Positions 44,001 to 52,943 of a DNA stretch of 64,000 bases are shown here, in pieces. A program made the position numbers and the translations under genes. The stretch's first letter is position 1. Every line of letters starts with the position of its first letter. The notes beneath the pieces are model-generated. The model saw nothing but the letters and a program-made list of their open reading frames with translations. It ran no database searches and was not told the origin of the DNA. The stretch spans positions 1 through 64,000 of the forward strand of contig NZ_JAFBAR010000018.1 in the NCBI RefSeq assembly GCF_019247635.1, written 5' to 3'. The DNA comes from Mycobacterium sp. GTDB lineage: Bacteria > Actinomycetota > Actinomycetes > Mycobacteriales > Mycobacteriaceae.

Positions 44001-44369
44001 CAACAGCCCGCGATCGATGGCCTTGGGCGCCTGTTTGGGCACCGTGGACAACAGCACCGTCTTGTCGCTGCTCTGCGGTCCGGCCAGGCCGGCGGCGGCC
44101 GCACACGGGACGTTGATGGTCAAGTCGGTGGCCACATAGCCGATCAGCGGCGCCTCGACGCTGCCGAAGGCGCCGTTCTGCGGCCAGTTCAGCTGGGCGG
44201 TGGTCTGGTTGACCGGCAGCAGCGGGGTGACCAGCGCCAGCGCAGCCCCGAGCAGTCCGGCGATCACAGCGACTATCCGGGCGATCCGGTGGTTAGGGGC
44301 CGCGTCGCTCACGGAGGTAGATGGTAGTTCTCCCACGTCAGGTGGGGTGGGAGAGGTATGCGTGGCCAT
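41091..44369 (-). CDS. embC: Arabinosyltransferase EmbC
   Basis: EmbC polymerises the arabinan of lipoarabinomannan and, in part, arabinogalactan, using decaprenyl-phosphoryl-arabinose. The GT-C core contains the catalytic ANTSDDGYILTMARVSEHAG loop, many membrane spans and a C-terminal carbohydrate-binding module ([27 protein letters not shown]). It is 1092 residues. The ATG at 44369 shares its first base with the aftA stop (TGATG), so the two are translationally coupled. Unlike in M. tuberculosis, its downstream neighbour is not embA: embR and three other genes intervene. Confidence 0.97.
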   Translation of the reverse strand: MATHTSPTPPDVGELPSTSVSDAAPNHRIARIVAVIAGLLGAALALVTPLLPVNQTTAQLNWPQNGAFGSVEAPLIGYVATDLTINVPCAAAAGLAGPQSSDKTVLLSTVPKQAPKAIDRGLLLQRVNDDLVLIVRNVPVVAAPLSQVLSPACQRLTFTAHADRVTAEFVGLTQGPNAEHPGSPLRGEKSGYDFRPQIVGVFTDLSGPAPPGLSFSATVDTRYSSSPTPLKMAAMILGVLLTAIALIALHVLDTADGTRHRRFLPARWWSIGGLDALVIAVLVWWHFVGANTSDDGYILTMARVSEHAGYMANYYRWFGTPEAPFGWYYDLLAVWAHVTTTSAWMRLPTLAMALTCWWVISREVIPRLGHAVKKSRAAAWTAAGMFLAVWLPLDNGLRPEPIIALGILLTWCSVERAVATSRLLPVAAACIIGALTLFSGPTGIASIGALLVAIGPLRTILHRRSKRFGILPLLAPLLAAATVTGILIFRDQTLAGEYQASVLKRAVGPSLKWFDEHIRYERLFMASPDGSVARRFAMLALFVALGVTVAMSLRKGRIPGTAAGPSRRIVGITIISFLAMMFTPTKWTHHFGVFAGLAGSLGALAAVAVSGTAMRSRRNRTVFAALVLFVMALSFASVNGWWYVSNFGVPWSNSFPKWRWSLTTALLELTVLVLLLAAWFHFVATDNGPPKTRRGARLSRITQSPLAIAAWLLVVFEVVSLTQGMVTQYPAWSVGRSNLQALTGKNCGLAQDILVEQDPNAGMLPPVSASVADALGAGLSEAFTANGIPADVSADPVMERPGDRNFINDDGQIKGGEAGTEGGTTVAPGINGSRAMLPYSLDPARTPVLGSWRSGIQVPATLRSGWYRLPPADQRAKAGPLLVVSAAGRFDPREVQLQWATDQEAASGKPSGSMQFADVGAVPAWRNLRAPLSQIPDSATQVRLVADDQDLAPQHWIAVTPPRIPQLRTLQDVVGSQDPVFLDWSVGLAFPCQRPFGHQNGVDETPKWRILPDRFGAEANSPVMDNNGGGPLGVTELLVRATTVASYLKDDWFRDWGGLQRFTPYYPDAQPALLQLGSVTRSGLWNPAPLRH

Positions 44370-46270
44370 CAACTACCCGCCACGGGTGTGCGGATGGCCA
44401 GCACAAACGGGCCGATGGTCTGGACGATGAAATGCGGTTGGGCGAACAACTCGGACTTCAGGTCCACCGTGTAGCGGCGGACATTTGGCTGGTTGGGATA
44501 GACGTCCTCGGCCAGCCGCAGGGTGTAAGTGCCGCTCGACCCGCGGCGCATCAGAAACACCGTGGGCGGGGCCCACGGCAGGGTGTCCAGCGCGTGGACG
44601 AACTCGTCGGCCGTCTTGAGCTTGGACCATGTCTCAATTTGGGCCGCGCGCTTGTCGAATTGGGCCAGCGGGTTGGCGTAGTGCGACGTCAACCCCTGAA
44701 AGCCCCAGTAGGGGTAATACGACAGGAAGCTGTAGTCGGCGGTCAGCACCACGGTTTGATCGGGCGGCTTGCCGGTGACGTGCCGGATGGTGGCGTCGAT
44801 CGCGGAGTAATACTTCTCCGAGCTGGGCGGGCGTCGGTCCCCGCGTTGGCCATAGCCGTCGGTGTCCGTGTAGGCGATGGTGAGGTCCGGGCGCAGCACG
44901 TCGGGGATGTCTTGGCTGAACGCGATCGCGCCGGCCAGGCCGATCGCGCCGGCCACCGGAAGGACGGCCCGGCTCTGGGCGGCCAACGCCCGCGTGCTCT
45001 CGATGCAGCCGAACGCCCCCGCGGCGACCAGCAGCACGCTCAGCGTCGGTTGCAGTCGAAACGAGAGCAGCGTGATGCGCGCGAGCGTGGCCAGCATCGA
45101 CAACAGTGACCACAGGTAGATGGCCAGCACGCCGGTGGCCAGGGCCCCCGCGCGCACCGAGGTGCGGGCGCGCACTATCAACCACAGCGTGCCCGCCATG
45201 CAGATCGCGCCCAGCAGCGAGAACTTCAGCATCGGGAAGGTCAGCTCGGCGCCGTCGGCCGGCAGGTAGTGATAGGCGCTGCCGGTGTTGCTGACGGGGT
45301 CATGAGCCGCCCGCAACAGGAACGGCAGCAGGGTGGGCGCGGCGATGGACGCCGCGATGACGCCCACGACGGCCAGCCGGCGCAGCGGGTCCATCGCGGC
45401 CTTGATGCCCGAGCTCCGCCAGCGCGATACGGCCACCGCCAGGGCCATCAGCGTGACGGTCAGAGCGCTGTAGGCCAGCAGCAGGTTGTACCAGGTGGCC
45501 GTGCAGCCCAGGAATATGCCGGCCCCGGCCACCGCGCCCCAGCCCCGGGCTGGTGGCTCGCCACCGGGTGGTGCCCCCAATTCGCGGGCACCCGCGCGCA
45601 GGCCCGACCACGTCAACACCAGCACGGGCGGCAGTAGCACCGTGATGATCGCGGCGTAGGGCTCCGGGGAACTGTAGGCCAACGTCACCGCCGCGGTCGT
45701 GGTGGTGACGATCAGCGCGTACTCGTAGCGGATCATCCGCCACCACAACACCAGCGCGACCGCGACCGCGATCGTGATCGAGGTGATGGCCCAGGGCTTA
45801 TAGGCCTCCCAGGCGGGGGCCCCGGTCAGCGCCGCGATCCGTCCGCCGATCCAGAACCAGCCCGGCGGGTAGAACGACGGCAGCCCGAGGTAGGTCATGT
45901 CGTGCAAGGCCGGACTATCGGTGAGCCGGGTCAGGTATTCGGTGCGGAACTGCTGGTCCACGGAGATGCCGAACAAGTAGAGCTTGGTGGCTCCCAGCGG
46001 CATGCCCAGCGTCACCACGCAGAACGCTGACACGAACACCAACCCGCCGAGCTGGGCCAGGCGCGCGAACCGGCGCCGCGCCCAGCCGGCGCCGATCAGC
46101 CCGGCCAGGCAGCCGACTTGGCCGACGGTGGTCAGCGCGTGCAGCTGATTGGACGACGGGAAGGCCGGCCACTGCACCCTGGAGATGGCGATCAGTGAGG
46201 CTACCGATACCGCGACCGCGATCAGGGCGGCCAGTGCCATCTGGCCGAGGGTGGCCAGCACATTGCGCAT
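44369..46270 (-). CDS. aftA: Galactan-priming arabinofuranosyltransferase AftA
   Basis: AftA (Rv3792) transfers the first arabinofuranose onto galactan. It is a GT-C membrane protein of 633 residues with about eleven hydrophobic helices and a C-terminal periplasmic domain. Conserved stretches include [15 protein letters not shown] and the [18 protein letters not shown] region typical of the family. The ATG at 46270 begins [16 protein letters not shown], only 2 bases after the dprE2 stop, and is preferred to an upstream frame within dprE2. The stop overlaps the embC start by 1 base. Confidence 0.95.
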   Translation of the reverse strand: MRNVLATLGQMALAALIAVAVSVASLIAISRVQWPAFPSSNQLHALTTVGQVGCLAGLIGAGWARRRFARLAQLGGLVFVSAFCVVTLGMPLGATKLYLFGISVDQQFRTEYLTRLTDSPALHDMTYLGLPSFYPPGWFWIGGRIAALTGAPAWEAYKPWAITSITIAVAVALVLWWRMIRYEYALIVTTTTAAVTLAYSSPEPYAAIITVLLPPVLVLTWSGLRAGARELGAPPGGEPPARGWGAVAGAGIFLGCTATWYNLLLAYSALTVTLMALAVAVSRWRSSGIKAAMDPLRRLAVVGVIAASIAAPTLLPFLLRAAHDPVSNTGSAYHYLPADGAELTFPMLKFSLLGAICMAGTLWLIVRARTSVRAGALATGVLAIYLWSLLSMLATLARITLLSFRLQPTLSVLLVAAGAFGCIESTRALAAQSRAVLPVAGAIGLAGAIAFSQDIPDVLRPDLTIAYTDTDGYGQRGDRRPPSSEKYYSAIDATIRHVTGKPPDQTVVLTADYSFLSYYPYWGFQGLTSHYANPLAQFDKRAAQIETWSKLKTADEFVHALDTLPWAPPTVFLMRRGSSGTYTLRLAEDVYPNQPNVRRYTVDLKSELFAQPHFIVQTIGPFVLAIRTPVAGS

Positions 46271-46272
46271 GC

Positions 46273-47037
46273 TCAGATCGGCAGCTTGCGGAATATGGGG
46301 CGCGGGACGTGCCGCAACACCATCATCACGTAGCGGAATGCTGCTGGCGCCCAAACCAATTCCTTACCTTTTGCGGCTGCGGTCACCGCAAGGTCGGCGA
46401 CGTATTCCTTGTCGACGGTCAGCGGGGCTTCCTTGATGTGCGCGCTCATCCGCGTCCGCACCTGGCCGGGCCGGATCACCAGGACGCGAACGCCGTACTC
46501 GCGCAGCGCCTCTGACAGTCCGAGGTAAAAGCCGTCCAGACCGGCCTTGGTGGAGCCGTAGACGAAGTTGGACCGCCGAATCCGTTCTCCGGCGACCGTA
46601 CTCATCGCGATGATCTGGCCGAAGCCTTGGGCGCGCATCTTCTCGCCCAGCAGAACGCCTACGGAAACCGCGGCGGTGTAGTTGATTTCGGCGATCTGTA
46701 CGGCCTTGCGCTGGTCCTGCCACAGCTCCTCAGCGTCGCCGAGCAACCCGAACGCGACGATGGCCACGTCGACGTCTCCATTGGCAAACGCTTGATCCAG
46801 CACCTTCGGGTGGGTGTCGGTTTCCAGCGCGTCGAAGTCGATCATCTCCACCGACCGCGCGCCGGCGGCCTTCATCTGCGCCACCGCGTCGTCTCGTCCC
46901 GGGTCCTCGGGCATGCAGGCCAACACGATTCGCGCACGGGCGTTCTGCAGGTAACGCTCGCAGATGGCCAGCCCGATCTCGGAGGTGCCGCCGAGTAGGA
47001 GGATGGTCTGGGGGTTACCCATCGCGTCGAGCACCAT
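46273..47037 (-). CDS. dprE2: Decaprenylphosphoryl-2-keto-ribose reductase DprE2
   Basis: DprE2 (Rv3791) is the NADH-dependent short-chain reductase that completes epimerisation of decaprenyl-phosphoryl-ribose to the arabinose form. The Rossmann loop reads [10 protein letters not shown] and the SDR catalytic pair is YGSTK (Tyr and Lys); the length is 254 residues. The start codon directly abuts the dprE1 stop without a gap, and aftA follows after 2 bases, so dprE1-dprE2-aftA-embC form one operon. Confidence 0.96.
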   Translation of the reverse strand: MVLDAMGNPQTILLLGGTSEIGLAICERYLQNARARIVLACMPEDPGRDDAVAQMKAAGARSVEMIDFDALETDTHPKVLDQAFANGDVDVAIVAFGLLGDAEELWQDQRKAVQIAEINYTAAVSVGVLLGEKMRAQGFGQIIAMSTVAGERIRRSNFVYGSTKAGLDGFYLGLSEALREYGVRVLVIRPGQVRTRMSAHIKEAPLTVDKEYVADLAVTAAAKGKELVWAPAAFRYVMMVLRHVPRPIFRKLPI

Positions 47038-48438
47038 TTACAGCAGCTCCAAACGTCGGGCCATGTCCGAGGCGAACACCTGGTTCGGGTCCACCTTGCG
47101 GCGCACCGCGATCCATTCGTCGATGCGCGGATACATGGCGTGAAAACTGTCGGCGGTGACCCGGGAGTCCTTGGCGGTGTACACCCGGCCGCCGAATTCC
47201 ATTACCCGGCGGTCGAGTTCGTTGAGGAATTCGTTGACGCCAGGTTTGTTGGGGAAGTCCATCGCGACGTTCCACCCGGCCATCGGGAAACTCAGCGGTG
47301 CTCTGTTGCCAGGCCCGAAGAGCTTGAACACGTTGAGCGCCGAATAGTGGCCGCGGGTCTGGATCCAGCGGATGATGGCCTTGAACTCGTCCATCGCGTC
47401 CGGTGGTACCAAAAACTGGTGTTGGGCAAAACCCGTTGGCCCGTAAGCATTGTTCCAGCCGCTGACCAAGTCGAGCATGTGGTAGAACTGCGACAGATTC
47501 ATGATCTTGCCGGTGTAGGTGCCCCCCAGCCGGTAATACACCTCGCCGATCGCCATGAACGACAGCTTGTTCATCGCACTGACCGGAAATATGTCTGGAA
47601 CCGTCAACAGTTGCGGCGCATCGAATTTCAGGGGGTTCTTGGCAAGCTTCTTGGGTAGTTCATCCAGCTTCGCCAGGCTGCCACGGCTGACCGCGGCCCG
47701 GCCGAGCTTCGGTGGCGGACTGATCAGGTCGAACCAGGCGCTGGAATAGGTGTACCGGTCTTCGCTGCCGTCGATGTGAACGGCCACCGTTTCGTCGAGG
47801 TCCTTGGTGGCAATGCCGTCGGCGATGAAGTACGCCGTCTCGGTCGGCGTCATCGCGATGGTGGCGCGCAGGATGATCCCGGTCAGGCCGTTGCCGCCGA
47901 CGGTCGCCCAGAACAGTTCGGCGTCTTCACCGTCGGGCGTCAGGCGCCGCAACTCGCCGTTGGCCAGCAGCAGGTCCATCGAGGCGACGTGGTTGCCGAA
48001 GCTGCCCGCGCTGTGGTGGTTCTTGCCGTGGATGTCGCAGGCGATCGCGCCACCGACGGTGACCTGCCGGGTGCCCGGCAGGACCGGGACCCATAGCCCG
48101 AACGGCAGGGCCGCCTTCATCAGCTGGTCGAGGCTCACCCCGCTGTCGACCTCGGCAAGGCAGGTGTCGGCGCTGATCGAGTGGATGTTGTTCAGCGGCG
48201 TCATGTCGATCACCAGACCGCCACCGTTCTGGGCGTTGTCCCCGTAGGAACGGCCCAGTCCGCGGGCGATCACGCCTCGGGCGCCTTTCTGGCCTACCGA
48301 GTCGGCCATTTCGGCGATCGCCTTGGCGATCACCTCGGGGTCCGGCGTGGACAGCACGTGCGCCACCGACGGTGCGGTACGGCCAAAGCCCGTGAGCCGG
48401 GTCGCGGTGGTCGGGATATCGCTGCTGAACATCGTCAC
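47038..48438 (-). CDS. dprE1: Decaprenylphosphoryl-beta-D-ribose oxidase DprE1
   Basis: DprE1 (Rv3790) is the FAD oxidase that starts epimerisation of decaprenyl-phosphoryl-ribose. The vanillyl-alcohol-oxidase-type FAD domain shows [13 protein letters not shown] and [14 protein letters not shown]; the C-terminal [15 protein letters not shown] and VRRKVDP match the substrate site. Residue 392 (codon 47263-47265) is alanine in GWNVAMDFP, exactly 74 residues before the C terminus, where M. tuberculosis has Cys387, the covalent target of benzothiazinones. It is 466 residues from GTG at 48438; an ATG two codons downstream is an alternative. Confidence 0.97.
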   Translation of the reverse strand: MTMFSSDIPTTATRLTGFGRTAPSVAHVLSTPDPEVIAKAIAEMADSVGQKGARGVIARGLGRSYGDNAQNGGGLVIDMTPLNNIHSISADTCLAEVDSGVSLDQLMKAALPFGLWVPVLPGTRQVTVGGAIACDIHGKNHHSAGSFGNHVASMDLLLANGELRRLTPDGEDAELFWATVGGNGLTGIILRATIAMTPTETAYFIADGIATKDLDETVAVHIDGSEDRYTYSSAWFDLISPPPKLGRAAVSRGSLAKLDELPKKLAKNPLKFDAPQLLTVPDIFPVSAMNKLSFMAIGEVYYRLGGTYTGKIMNLSQFYHMLDLVSGWNNAYGPTGFAQHQFLVPPDAMDEFKAIIRWIQTRGHYSALNVFKLFGPGNRAPLSFPMAGWNVAMDFPNKPGVNEFLNELDRRVMEFGGRVYTAKDSRVTADSFHAMYPRIDEWIAVRRKVDPNQVFASDMARRLELL

Positions 48439-48464
48439 AGAGGGTACCGCTTACGCGGTTCGGC

Positions 48465-48884
48465 TCAGCGGATGCGGAAGATAACGGCCCGCTGCACGAC
48501 GAAGTTGATCACTGTCGCGGTGCCCTGGGCGGCGACGAATGCGACGGGTATCGCCCAGTGGAAAAGGAACAGGCACAGGTGATTGATGCCGACCTGGACG
48601 GCAAAGGTGAACCCATAGAGAACCATGACCGCGGCGAAGCGGGCGCTGCTCGGTGGCGCCTGAAACGTCCAGCGGCGGTTGATGAGATACGCGGTGATGG
48701 TGCCGATGATGACGCTGATGAGTTTTGACAGGTCTACTTGCAAGTGCACCAGCTTCAACAGCGTCACGTAGACGCTGAAGTCGACGATGGCCGCCAGCCC
48801 GCCGGTGACGATGAAACGCCAAACCTGCGTGGTGAGGTGCACATGGTGCCGTGGCTGCGCCGCACCGGGTTCTGGGGGGATCAT
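48465..48884 (-). CDS. GtrA-like membrane protein (Rv3789-like)
   Basis: This small GtrA-family protein has four predicted membrane helices. It corresponds to Rv3789, which lies beside dprE1 and has been proposed either to help decaprenyl-phosphoryl-arabinose reorient across the membrane or to anchor AftA. The conserved [11 protein letters not shown] and [13 protein letters not shown] are seen. The ATG at 48884 gives 139 residues, with about 20 more at the N terminus than the M. tuberculosis protein; a later start at about the RFIVTGG segment is possible. It lies 26 bases ahead of dprE1. Confidence 0.85.
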   Translation of the reverse strand: MIPPEPGAAQPRHHVHLTTQVWRFIVTGGLAAIVDFSVYVTLLKLVHLQVDLSKLISVIIGTITAYLINRRWTFQAPPSSARFAAVMVLYGFTFAVQVGINHLCLFLFHWAIPVAFVAAQGTATVINFVVQRAVIFRIR

Positions 48885-48931
48885 CGCGTGGCAGTCTATC
48901 GAGGGCGGTGCGGCCGGGGTCTGGTTGCGGC

Positions 48932-49429
48932 TCACGTGGGCAACTTCACAGCGAGCAGCTCGACCTGGTTCTCGCCCTGAGGGGTCGAGTAGGTCACGGT
49001 GTCCCCGGCTTGGTGTCCGGCCAGCGCCTGCCCGAGCGGGCTGCGCGCGGTCAGCGTCTCGGCTTCGCGACCGACCGGCGTCTCCTCGACGATGGAGATC
49101 ACGTGCATGGTGACCACCTCGCCGTCGGGGAACCGCAGCGTGACCTCGGTTCCGCCGGGGAGTTGCTCGGACCCGTTCGGCGTCGCCGGCGGCCCGGCCC
49201 GCAGCCGCCGGTCGAGTTCGTTGATCCGGTCGGCCAGCACGACCAGCTCGTCGGCTCGCTGAATCGCTTCGGCCGCGTCTCCGTGATCGCCGACCATGCC
49301 GCGATCGTTTTTGACCTCGACCTCGAGGCGATCGTGCCGCTGCCGCAGCCGATCCAGCTCTGCCGCGAGGTTGCTTCGCGCCGCGTCCGCCAGACCCGTC
49401 GACTCGCGGCTCTTGCTGTCCTGACTCAC
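48932..49429 (-). CDS. GreA/Rnk-type RNA polymerase secondary-channel protein (Rv3788-like)
   Basis: This 165-residue protein has a coiled-coil N-terminal half ([19 protein letters not shown]) and a GreA-type C-terminal FKBP-like domain ([22 protein letters not shown]). Its M. tuberculosis counterpart Rv3788 is described as an RNA polymerase secondary-channel binder that inhibits transcription rather than a cleavage factor. The GTG at 49429 begins [11 protein letters not shown]; an upstream GTG at 49447 would add six residues. It is encoded upstream of the GtrA gene, on the same strand. Confidence 0.85.
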   Translation of the reverse strand: MSQDSKSRESTGLADAARSNLAAELDRLRQRHDRLEVEVKNDRGMVGDHGDAAEAIQRADELVVLADRINELDRRLRAGPPATPNGSEQLPGGTEVTLRFPDGEVVTMHVISIVEETPVGREAETLTARSPLGQALAGHQAGDTVTYSTPQGENQVELLAVKLPT

Positions 49430-49547
49430 GTGCCGCCGACCTTTCACGCTCCTAGGCCCCTTTGCTGGTCACCCGTCCGGTGCACACCAGCAACGGACAA
49501 TTAGTCACGTGTATACCCACAAGCCGGCGATTTTATTAGTCGCGATG

Positions 49548-50684
49548 TCAGGCACCATCTTTCGCGAATCCGGTGAGCGGCGGCACGGCGTTGTCCTGGA
49601 CGTCGTCGTAATCGAAGGTCTCGCCGCGCAGCGCGTCGAAGATGGCCTTGCCCTGCGCGACGAGCCCGCTGGCGACCTGGCTGAGCCCGTCGGCGCCGTT
49701 GAGCACGGTGAGGTTTGCCCCGGCAAGGCCCGCGGCCGCCCGTTCCACGATGTCGGGCAGCTGGTCGATGAGCGCCTTGTCCAGTGCCACCCGGTTGTGC
49801 GATGCCGCCGCCTCGGCCAGGATCTTCATCTTCTCCGCGTCGGCGACGGCCAGAATCCGGACGCGTTCGGCTTCGGCTTCGGCCGGCTTGACCACCTCGG
49901 CGACGAGCTCCTGCTGGCGGAGTTCGGCGGCCCGCTCGGCCAGTTCGGTGCGCATCTGGAGCACCTCGCGCTGAGCCTGTGCCTCGGCCAGCGGGCCGGA
50001 CTGTGCGGCTTGGGCCTGGGCCTTGTCGACCTCCGCCTTGTATTGCGCCTTGACGATCGCGGTCTGCCGGCCGAATTCCGCCTGCTTACGCTGCGATTCC
50101 TGGTCGGCCTCGGCGGCCGCCTGGTTCGCCTGCGCCTGCGCGATCTGAGCCTGCTGCTGGATCGCCGCGTTGTGCGGCGCCGACATCGCGGTGATGTAAC
50201 CGAGCCCGTCGTCATCGATGGACTGGATCTGCAAGGCGTCGACGTTCAGGCCGATCCGGGCCATCTCTTCCTTGGACCCGTCGAGCACCTCGGTTGCCAG
50301 CTTCTGGCGTTCCCGAATGATCTGCTCGACGGTCATCGAGCCGATGATCGAGCGCAGGTGACCGGCGAAGATCCGACCGGTGAGCACCGACATCTGGTCC
50401 TGTTCGGACAGGAACCGCTGTGCCGCGCTGATGATGCTCTCGGTGTCGTTGCCGACCTTGAACGCGATCACCGCCCGCACGTTAAGGGTGATGCCCTGCT
50501 GGGTGACGCACTTTTCGGCGACCTCGGCCTCGCACATGGCCAGCGTCAGGAATCGGACCTTGCGCAGCAACGGGATGACGAAGGCGCCGTGGCCGGTCAC
50601 CACGCGGAACGGTGCGTTGCCCTTTGCGCGGCCGCCCGAGATCAGCATCGCCTCGTCCGGATCGGGCACCTTGTAACCGAGCAT
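49548..50684 (-). CDS. Flotillin-like SPFH domain protein
   Basis: This 378-residue protein has an N-terminal SPFH/band-7 domain (about 1-170; FRVVTGHGAFVIPLLRKVRF, SIIGSMTVEQIIRERQKL) and a long Ala/Glu/Gln-rich coiled coil (about 170-300), as in flotillins. Flotillins scaffold membrane microdomains and multimerise through these coiled coils. There is no typical transmembrane segment, so membrane attachment may be peripheral. The ATG at 50684 follows AAGGAGT. It follows the NfeD-like gene by 28 bases, a classic flotillin-NfeD operon order. M. tuberculosis has other genes (Rv3784-Rv3787) in this interval. Confidence 0.9.
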   Translation of the reverse strand: MLGYKVPDPDEAMLISGGRAKGNAPFRVVTGHGAFVIPLLRKVRFLTLAMCEAEVAEKCVTQQGITLNVRAVIAFKVGNDTESIISAAQRFLSEQDQMSVLTGRIFAGHLRSIIGSMTVEQIIRERQKLATEVLDGSKEEMARIGLNVDALQIQSIDDDGLGYITAMSAPHNAAIQQQAQIAQAQANQAAAEADQESQRKQAEFGRQTAIVKAQYKAEVDKAQAQAAQSGPLAEAQAQREVLQMRTELAERAAELRQQELVAEVVKPAEAEAERVRILAVADAEKMKILAEAAASHNRVALDKALIDQLPDIVERAAAGLAGANLTVLNGADGLSQVASGLVAQGKAIFDALRGETFDYDDVQDNAVPPLTGFAKDGA

Positions 50685-50712
50685 TGTTGTACTCCTTAGT
50701 GTTTCGCTGTTA

Positions 50713-50937
50713 TCAAGAAATCTGGGTGGGATGGCTCCACGGCTCGACGACCACCGTCCGCGCGCCCCGAACCTCGACCACCAGCACCTCGGTGCCTTTA
50801 GGCAGCGGTTCGTCCGACCACGCCAGGAAAGCCTCTTTGGATCCCCGGACGGTCAGCAGTACTTCACCGGCACCGCGGTCACCACGGGTCGCCACGATCA
50901 ACGTCCCAACGCAACCGATCGGCGAGGCGTCGCTCAC
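50713..50937 (-). CDS. Small NfeD-like OB-fold protein
   Basis: The 74-residue protein resembles the C-terminal OB-fold of NfeD family proteins, which partner flotillins: GTLIVATRGDRGAGEVLLTV, SDEPLPKGTEVLVVEVRG and a final VVVEPW strand. No membrane segment is seen, unlike full NfeD proteins, so it is a soluble, minimal version. The GTG at 50937 is chosen because an excellent AAAGGAGGAG ribosome binding site lies at 50946-50955. It is cotranscribed with the flotillin gene. Confidence 0.75.
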   Translation of the reverse strand: MSDASPIGCVGTLIVATRGDRGAGEVLLTVRGSKEAFLAWSDEPLPKGTEVLVVEVRGARTVVVEPWSHPTQIS

Positions 50938-51343
50938 GATGGCATACTCCTCCTTTTGCGCGGTCCGGGTGACATGTTTTGTCGCAAACATTCAGGCCGC
51001 CGCGCGCCCGGTTCCGGTGCTGCCCATGATCCGCGGATCGATGATGCCCCATTCGGCACACAACTCGAACACTGTGAGCTGAGGACGTCTCCCGCCATCA
51101 GTGTGGTTTTCCTTGTTCTCCTTCACTTGTCCTGGCAGCGCTGACAATTCGCGCTTGCACGGACAGATCCTCTGAACGCAGCCTTGAAGATTTCTCAAAG
51201 GATCCTTGGCGGCGCGCGCTCCAGGGATCCCGCGACAAGCACGCCCGCCCCTCCAAGGATCCGTGGAGCTTTTGGGAAGGGCGGTAGCAGAACCTTTTCT
51301 CACGCACCCAGCCCCCAAGTGGCAGACGAGAAAAGGAAATGTA
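50938..51343. other. Divergent intergenic region with structured leader
   Basis: This is a 406-base gap between the NfeD-like gene (minus) and the C39-type peptidase gene (plus). No gene was accepted here. It holds a cluster of GGATCC-centred palindromes (next entry) and the peptidase ribosome binding site AAAAGGA at 51331-51337. A long 5' leader with a regulatory structure is possible but no known riboswitch class was recognised. Confidence 0.5.
51198..51268. repeat. Three GGATCC-centred palindromes
   Basis: AAGGATCCTT is a perfect 10-bp palindrome at 51198-51207. GGGATCCC is at 51224-51231. CTCCAAGGATCCGTGGAG at 51251-51268 is an 18-bp palindrome with one mismatched pair. Centres are 25 and 32 bases apart. 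They may be operator half-sites for a dimeric regulator or nested hairpin stems. Confidence 0.55.
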
Positions 51344-52102
51344 GTGGGCACCAGCAAGATTGGCTTCGGAGTTGGCAGGGCCGCACGGGCCGCCGGCCTG
51401 GCCGCCGTGGGAGCGGCGGTAGCGTTCGGCCTGGGCACTGGGATGGCGCACGCCTCTCCGGCAACGCAGGTGCACGCCAGCGCCCTCAAGCCGGTCACGA
51501 TGTACGGTGACCCCACCGCGGCCGCCACGTACTGGCGCAAACAGTCACTCGACGACTGCGCGCTAATGGCCGCCGCCGACGTGATTGGCCAGCTGACCGG
51601 GCACGAGCCCACCGAAAGCGAGATCATCGCGGTGGCCCAACGGCTGCCCAGCCAGGCCCACCGCGGCCCGATCTACACCCTGCCGAGCGACCTGAACGAC
51701 CCGAACCGGACCGGACACGGCACCGACCCGAGTGACCTACCGGTGCTATTCGCGCAGTACGGCATCACCGCCGCGTATTCCACCCCGGGAGACTCCGACT
51801 CCCCGAGCGCCAACGGCGCCGGCAGCGGCATCGACGCGCTCGAGCACTACCTTGCCGCCGGTCGCATGGTCATCGTCGGGGTCAACGCGGAGCTCATCTG
51901 GGGCGAGCCGGTGGAAGTCAAGGACCGCGCGGGCGACCCGATGGCCGATCACGCCGTGGTCGTCACGGGCATTGACGTCGCCAATCGCACAGTGCACCTC
52001 AACGACAGCGGCACCCGGGAGGGCCGCGACGAGGTGGTGCCCATCGAGCTGTTCGCCAAGTCCTGGGCCACCGGCGGCAACGAGATGACGGTCACCGAAT
52101 AG
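51344..52102 (+). CDS. Secreted C39-type papain-fold peptidase-like protein
   Basis: The 252-residue product has an N-terminal signal peptide (about 1-35; GVGRAARAAGLAAVGAAVAF, ending AHAS). The mature part looks like a papain-fold peptidase of the C39 type: Cys in SLDDCALMAAADVIG, His in DHAVVVTG and a candidate Asn/Asp in HLNDSGT, in the usual order. Bacteriocin-exporter C39 domains are fused to ABC transporters, but this one is a free secreted protein, so a cell-wall or protein-cleaving role is possible. The GTG at 51344 follows AAAAGGA. Convergent wzm ends 10 bases away. Confidence 0.75.
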   Translation: MGTSKIGFGVGRAARAAGLAAVGAAVAFGLGTGMAHASPATQVHASALKPVTMYGDPTAAATYWRKQSLDDCALMAAADVIGQLTGHEPTESEIIAVAQRLPSQAHRGPIYTLPSDLNDPNRTGHGTDPSDLPVLFAQYGITAAYSTPGDSDSPSANGAGSGIDALEHYLAAGRMVIVGVNAELIWGEPVEVKDRAGDPMADHAVVVTGIDVANRTVHLNDSGTREGRDEVVPIELFAKSWATGGNEMTVTE

Positions 52103-52112
52103 TTCGCGCCGG

Positions 52113-52943
52113 CTAGACCCAGTAGGGGACCCGCGCGCGGTATTGCCGCATGGCAAACGCCGCCAGCACCCAGCCGACGACGGTCAGCACCACCACCACC
52201 GCCCAGTGCCGCAGTTCCTGGTGCGCCCCCAGGAGCGGCGCCCGCACGATGTCGAGGTAATGCAGCAGCGGGTTGAGTTCGACGATCTGCGCCCAGTGTC
52301 CGGCGCCCTGCTGCCGCAGGGTGTCGTCGTTCCAGATGATCGGTGTCATGAAGAACAGCAGCTGCACAAGGGAATTCAATAACGGGCCGATGTCGCGGTA
52401 GCGGGTCGCCAGGATGCCGAAACACAGCGCCACCCATATGCAATTGAGCATGATCAGCGCCAGCGCCGGAAGCACTGACAGATCGGCCCACGACCACGGC
52501 TTGGGGAAGATGATCGCGACGACGAGGTAGATGACGATGTTGTGCGCGAACAGGATGATCTGCCGCCACACCAACCGGTAGACGTGCACGGAAAGCGGGG
52601 TCGGCAATTGCTTGATCAGCCCCTCGTTGGCGACGAACACGTCGGCGCCCTCCAGGATGGCGGCGTTGATCAGGTTCCAAATGATCAACCCGAGCGTGAC
52701 GTACGGCAGATGGACCGCCAGATCGAGGTGGAACAGCTTCGAATACAGCCCACCCATCGCGACGGCGGTGGTACCGGTGGCGATGGTGATCCAGAACGGC
52801 CCCAGCACCGAGCGACGGTAGCGCTGCTTGATGTCCTGCCAGCCCAGGTGCAGCCACAACTCGTGGCGGTGGAAACCGTCGGCCAGATCGCCCCGGGCCC
52901 GGGCCAGCGTCCGGGACTGGGCCGCCGCGTCGATGAACGTCAT
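52113..52943 (-). CDS. wzm: Galactan ABC exporter permease Wzm (RfbD)
   Basis: This is the permease of the Wzm-Wzt ABC transporter (Rv3783) that exports lipid-linked galactan. It has an ABC-2 type membrane domain with about six helices. Conserved LWLHLGWQDIKQRYRRSVLGPFW at the cytoplasmic N terminus and FFMTPIIWNDDTL near the end match O-antigen exporters. The ATG at 52943 overlaps the glfT1 stop (TGATG), giving 276 residues. It is the last gene of the Rv3779-to-wzm operon. Confidence 0.93.
   Translation of the reverse strand: MTFIDAAAQSRTLARARGDLADGFHRHELWLHLGWQDIKQRYRRSVLGPFWITIATGTTAVAMGGLYSKLFHLDLAVHLPYVTLGLIIWNLINAAILEGADVFVANEGLIKQLPTPLSVHVYRLVWRQIILFAHNIVIYLVVAIIFPKPWSWADLSVLPALALIMLNCIWVALCFGILATRYRDIGPLLNSLVQLLFFMTPIIWNDDTLRQQGAGHWAQIVELNPLLHYLDIVRAPLLGAHQELRHWAVVVVLTVVGWVLAAFAMRQYRARVPYWV

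Noticed and set aside
50938..51343. c-di-AMP (ydaO) or similar riboswitch ahead of the C39-type protease
   Set aside because: Considered because such leaders precede some envelope hydrolase genes, but the conserved ydaO core could not be found by eye. A covariance-model search would decide.
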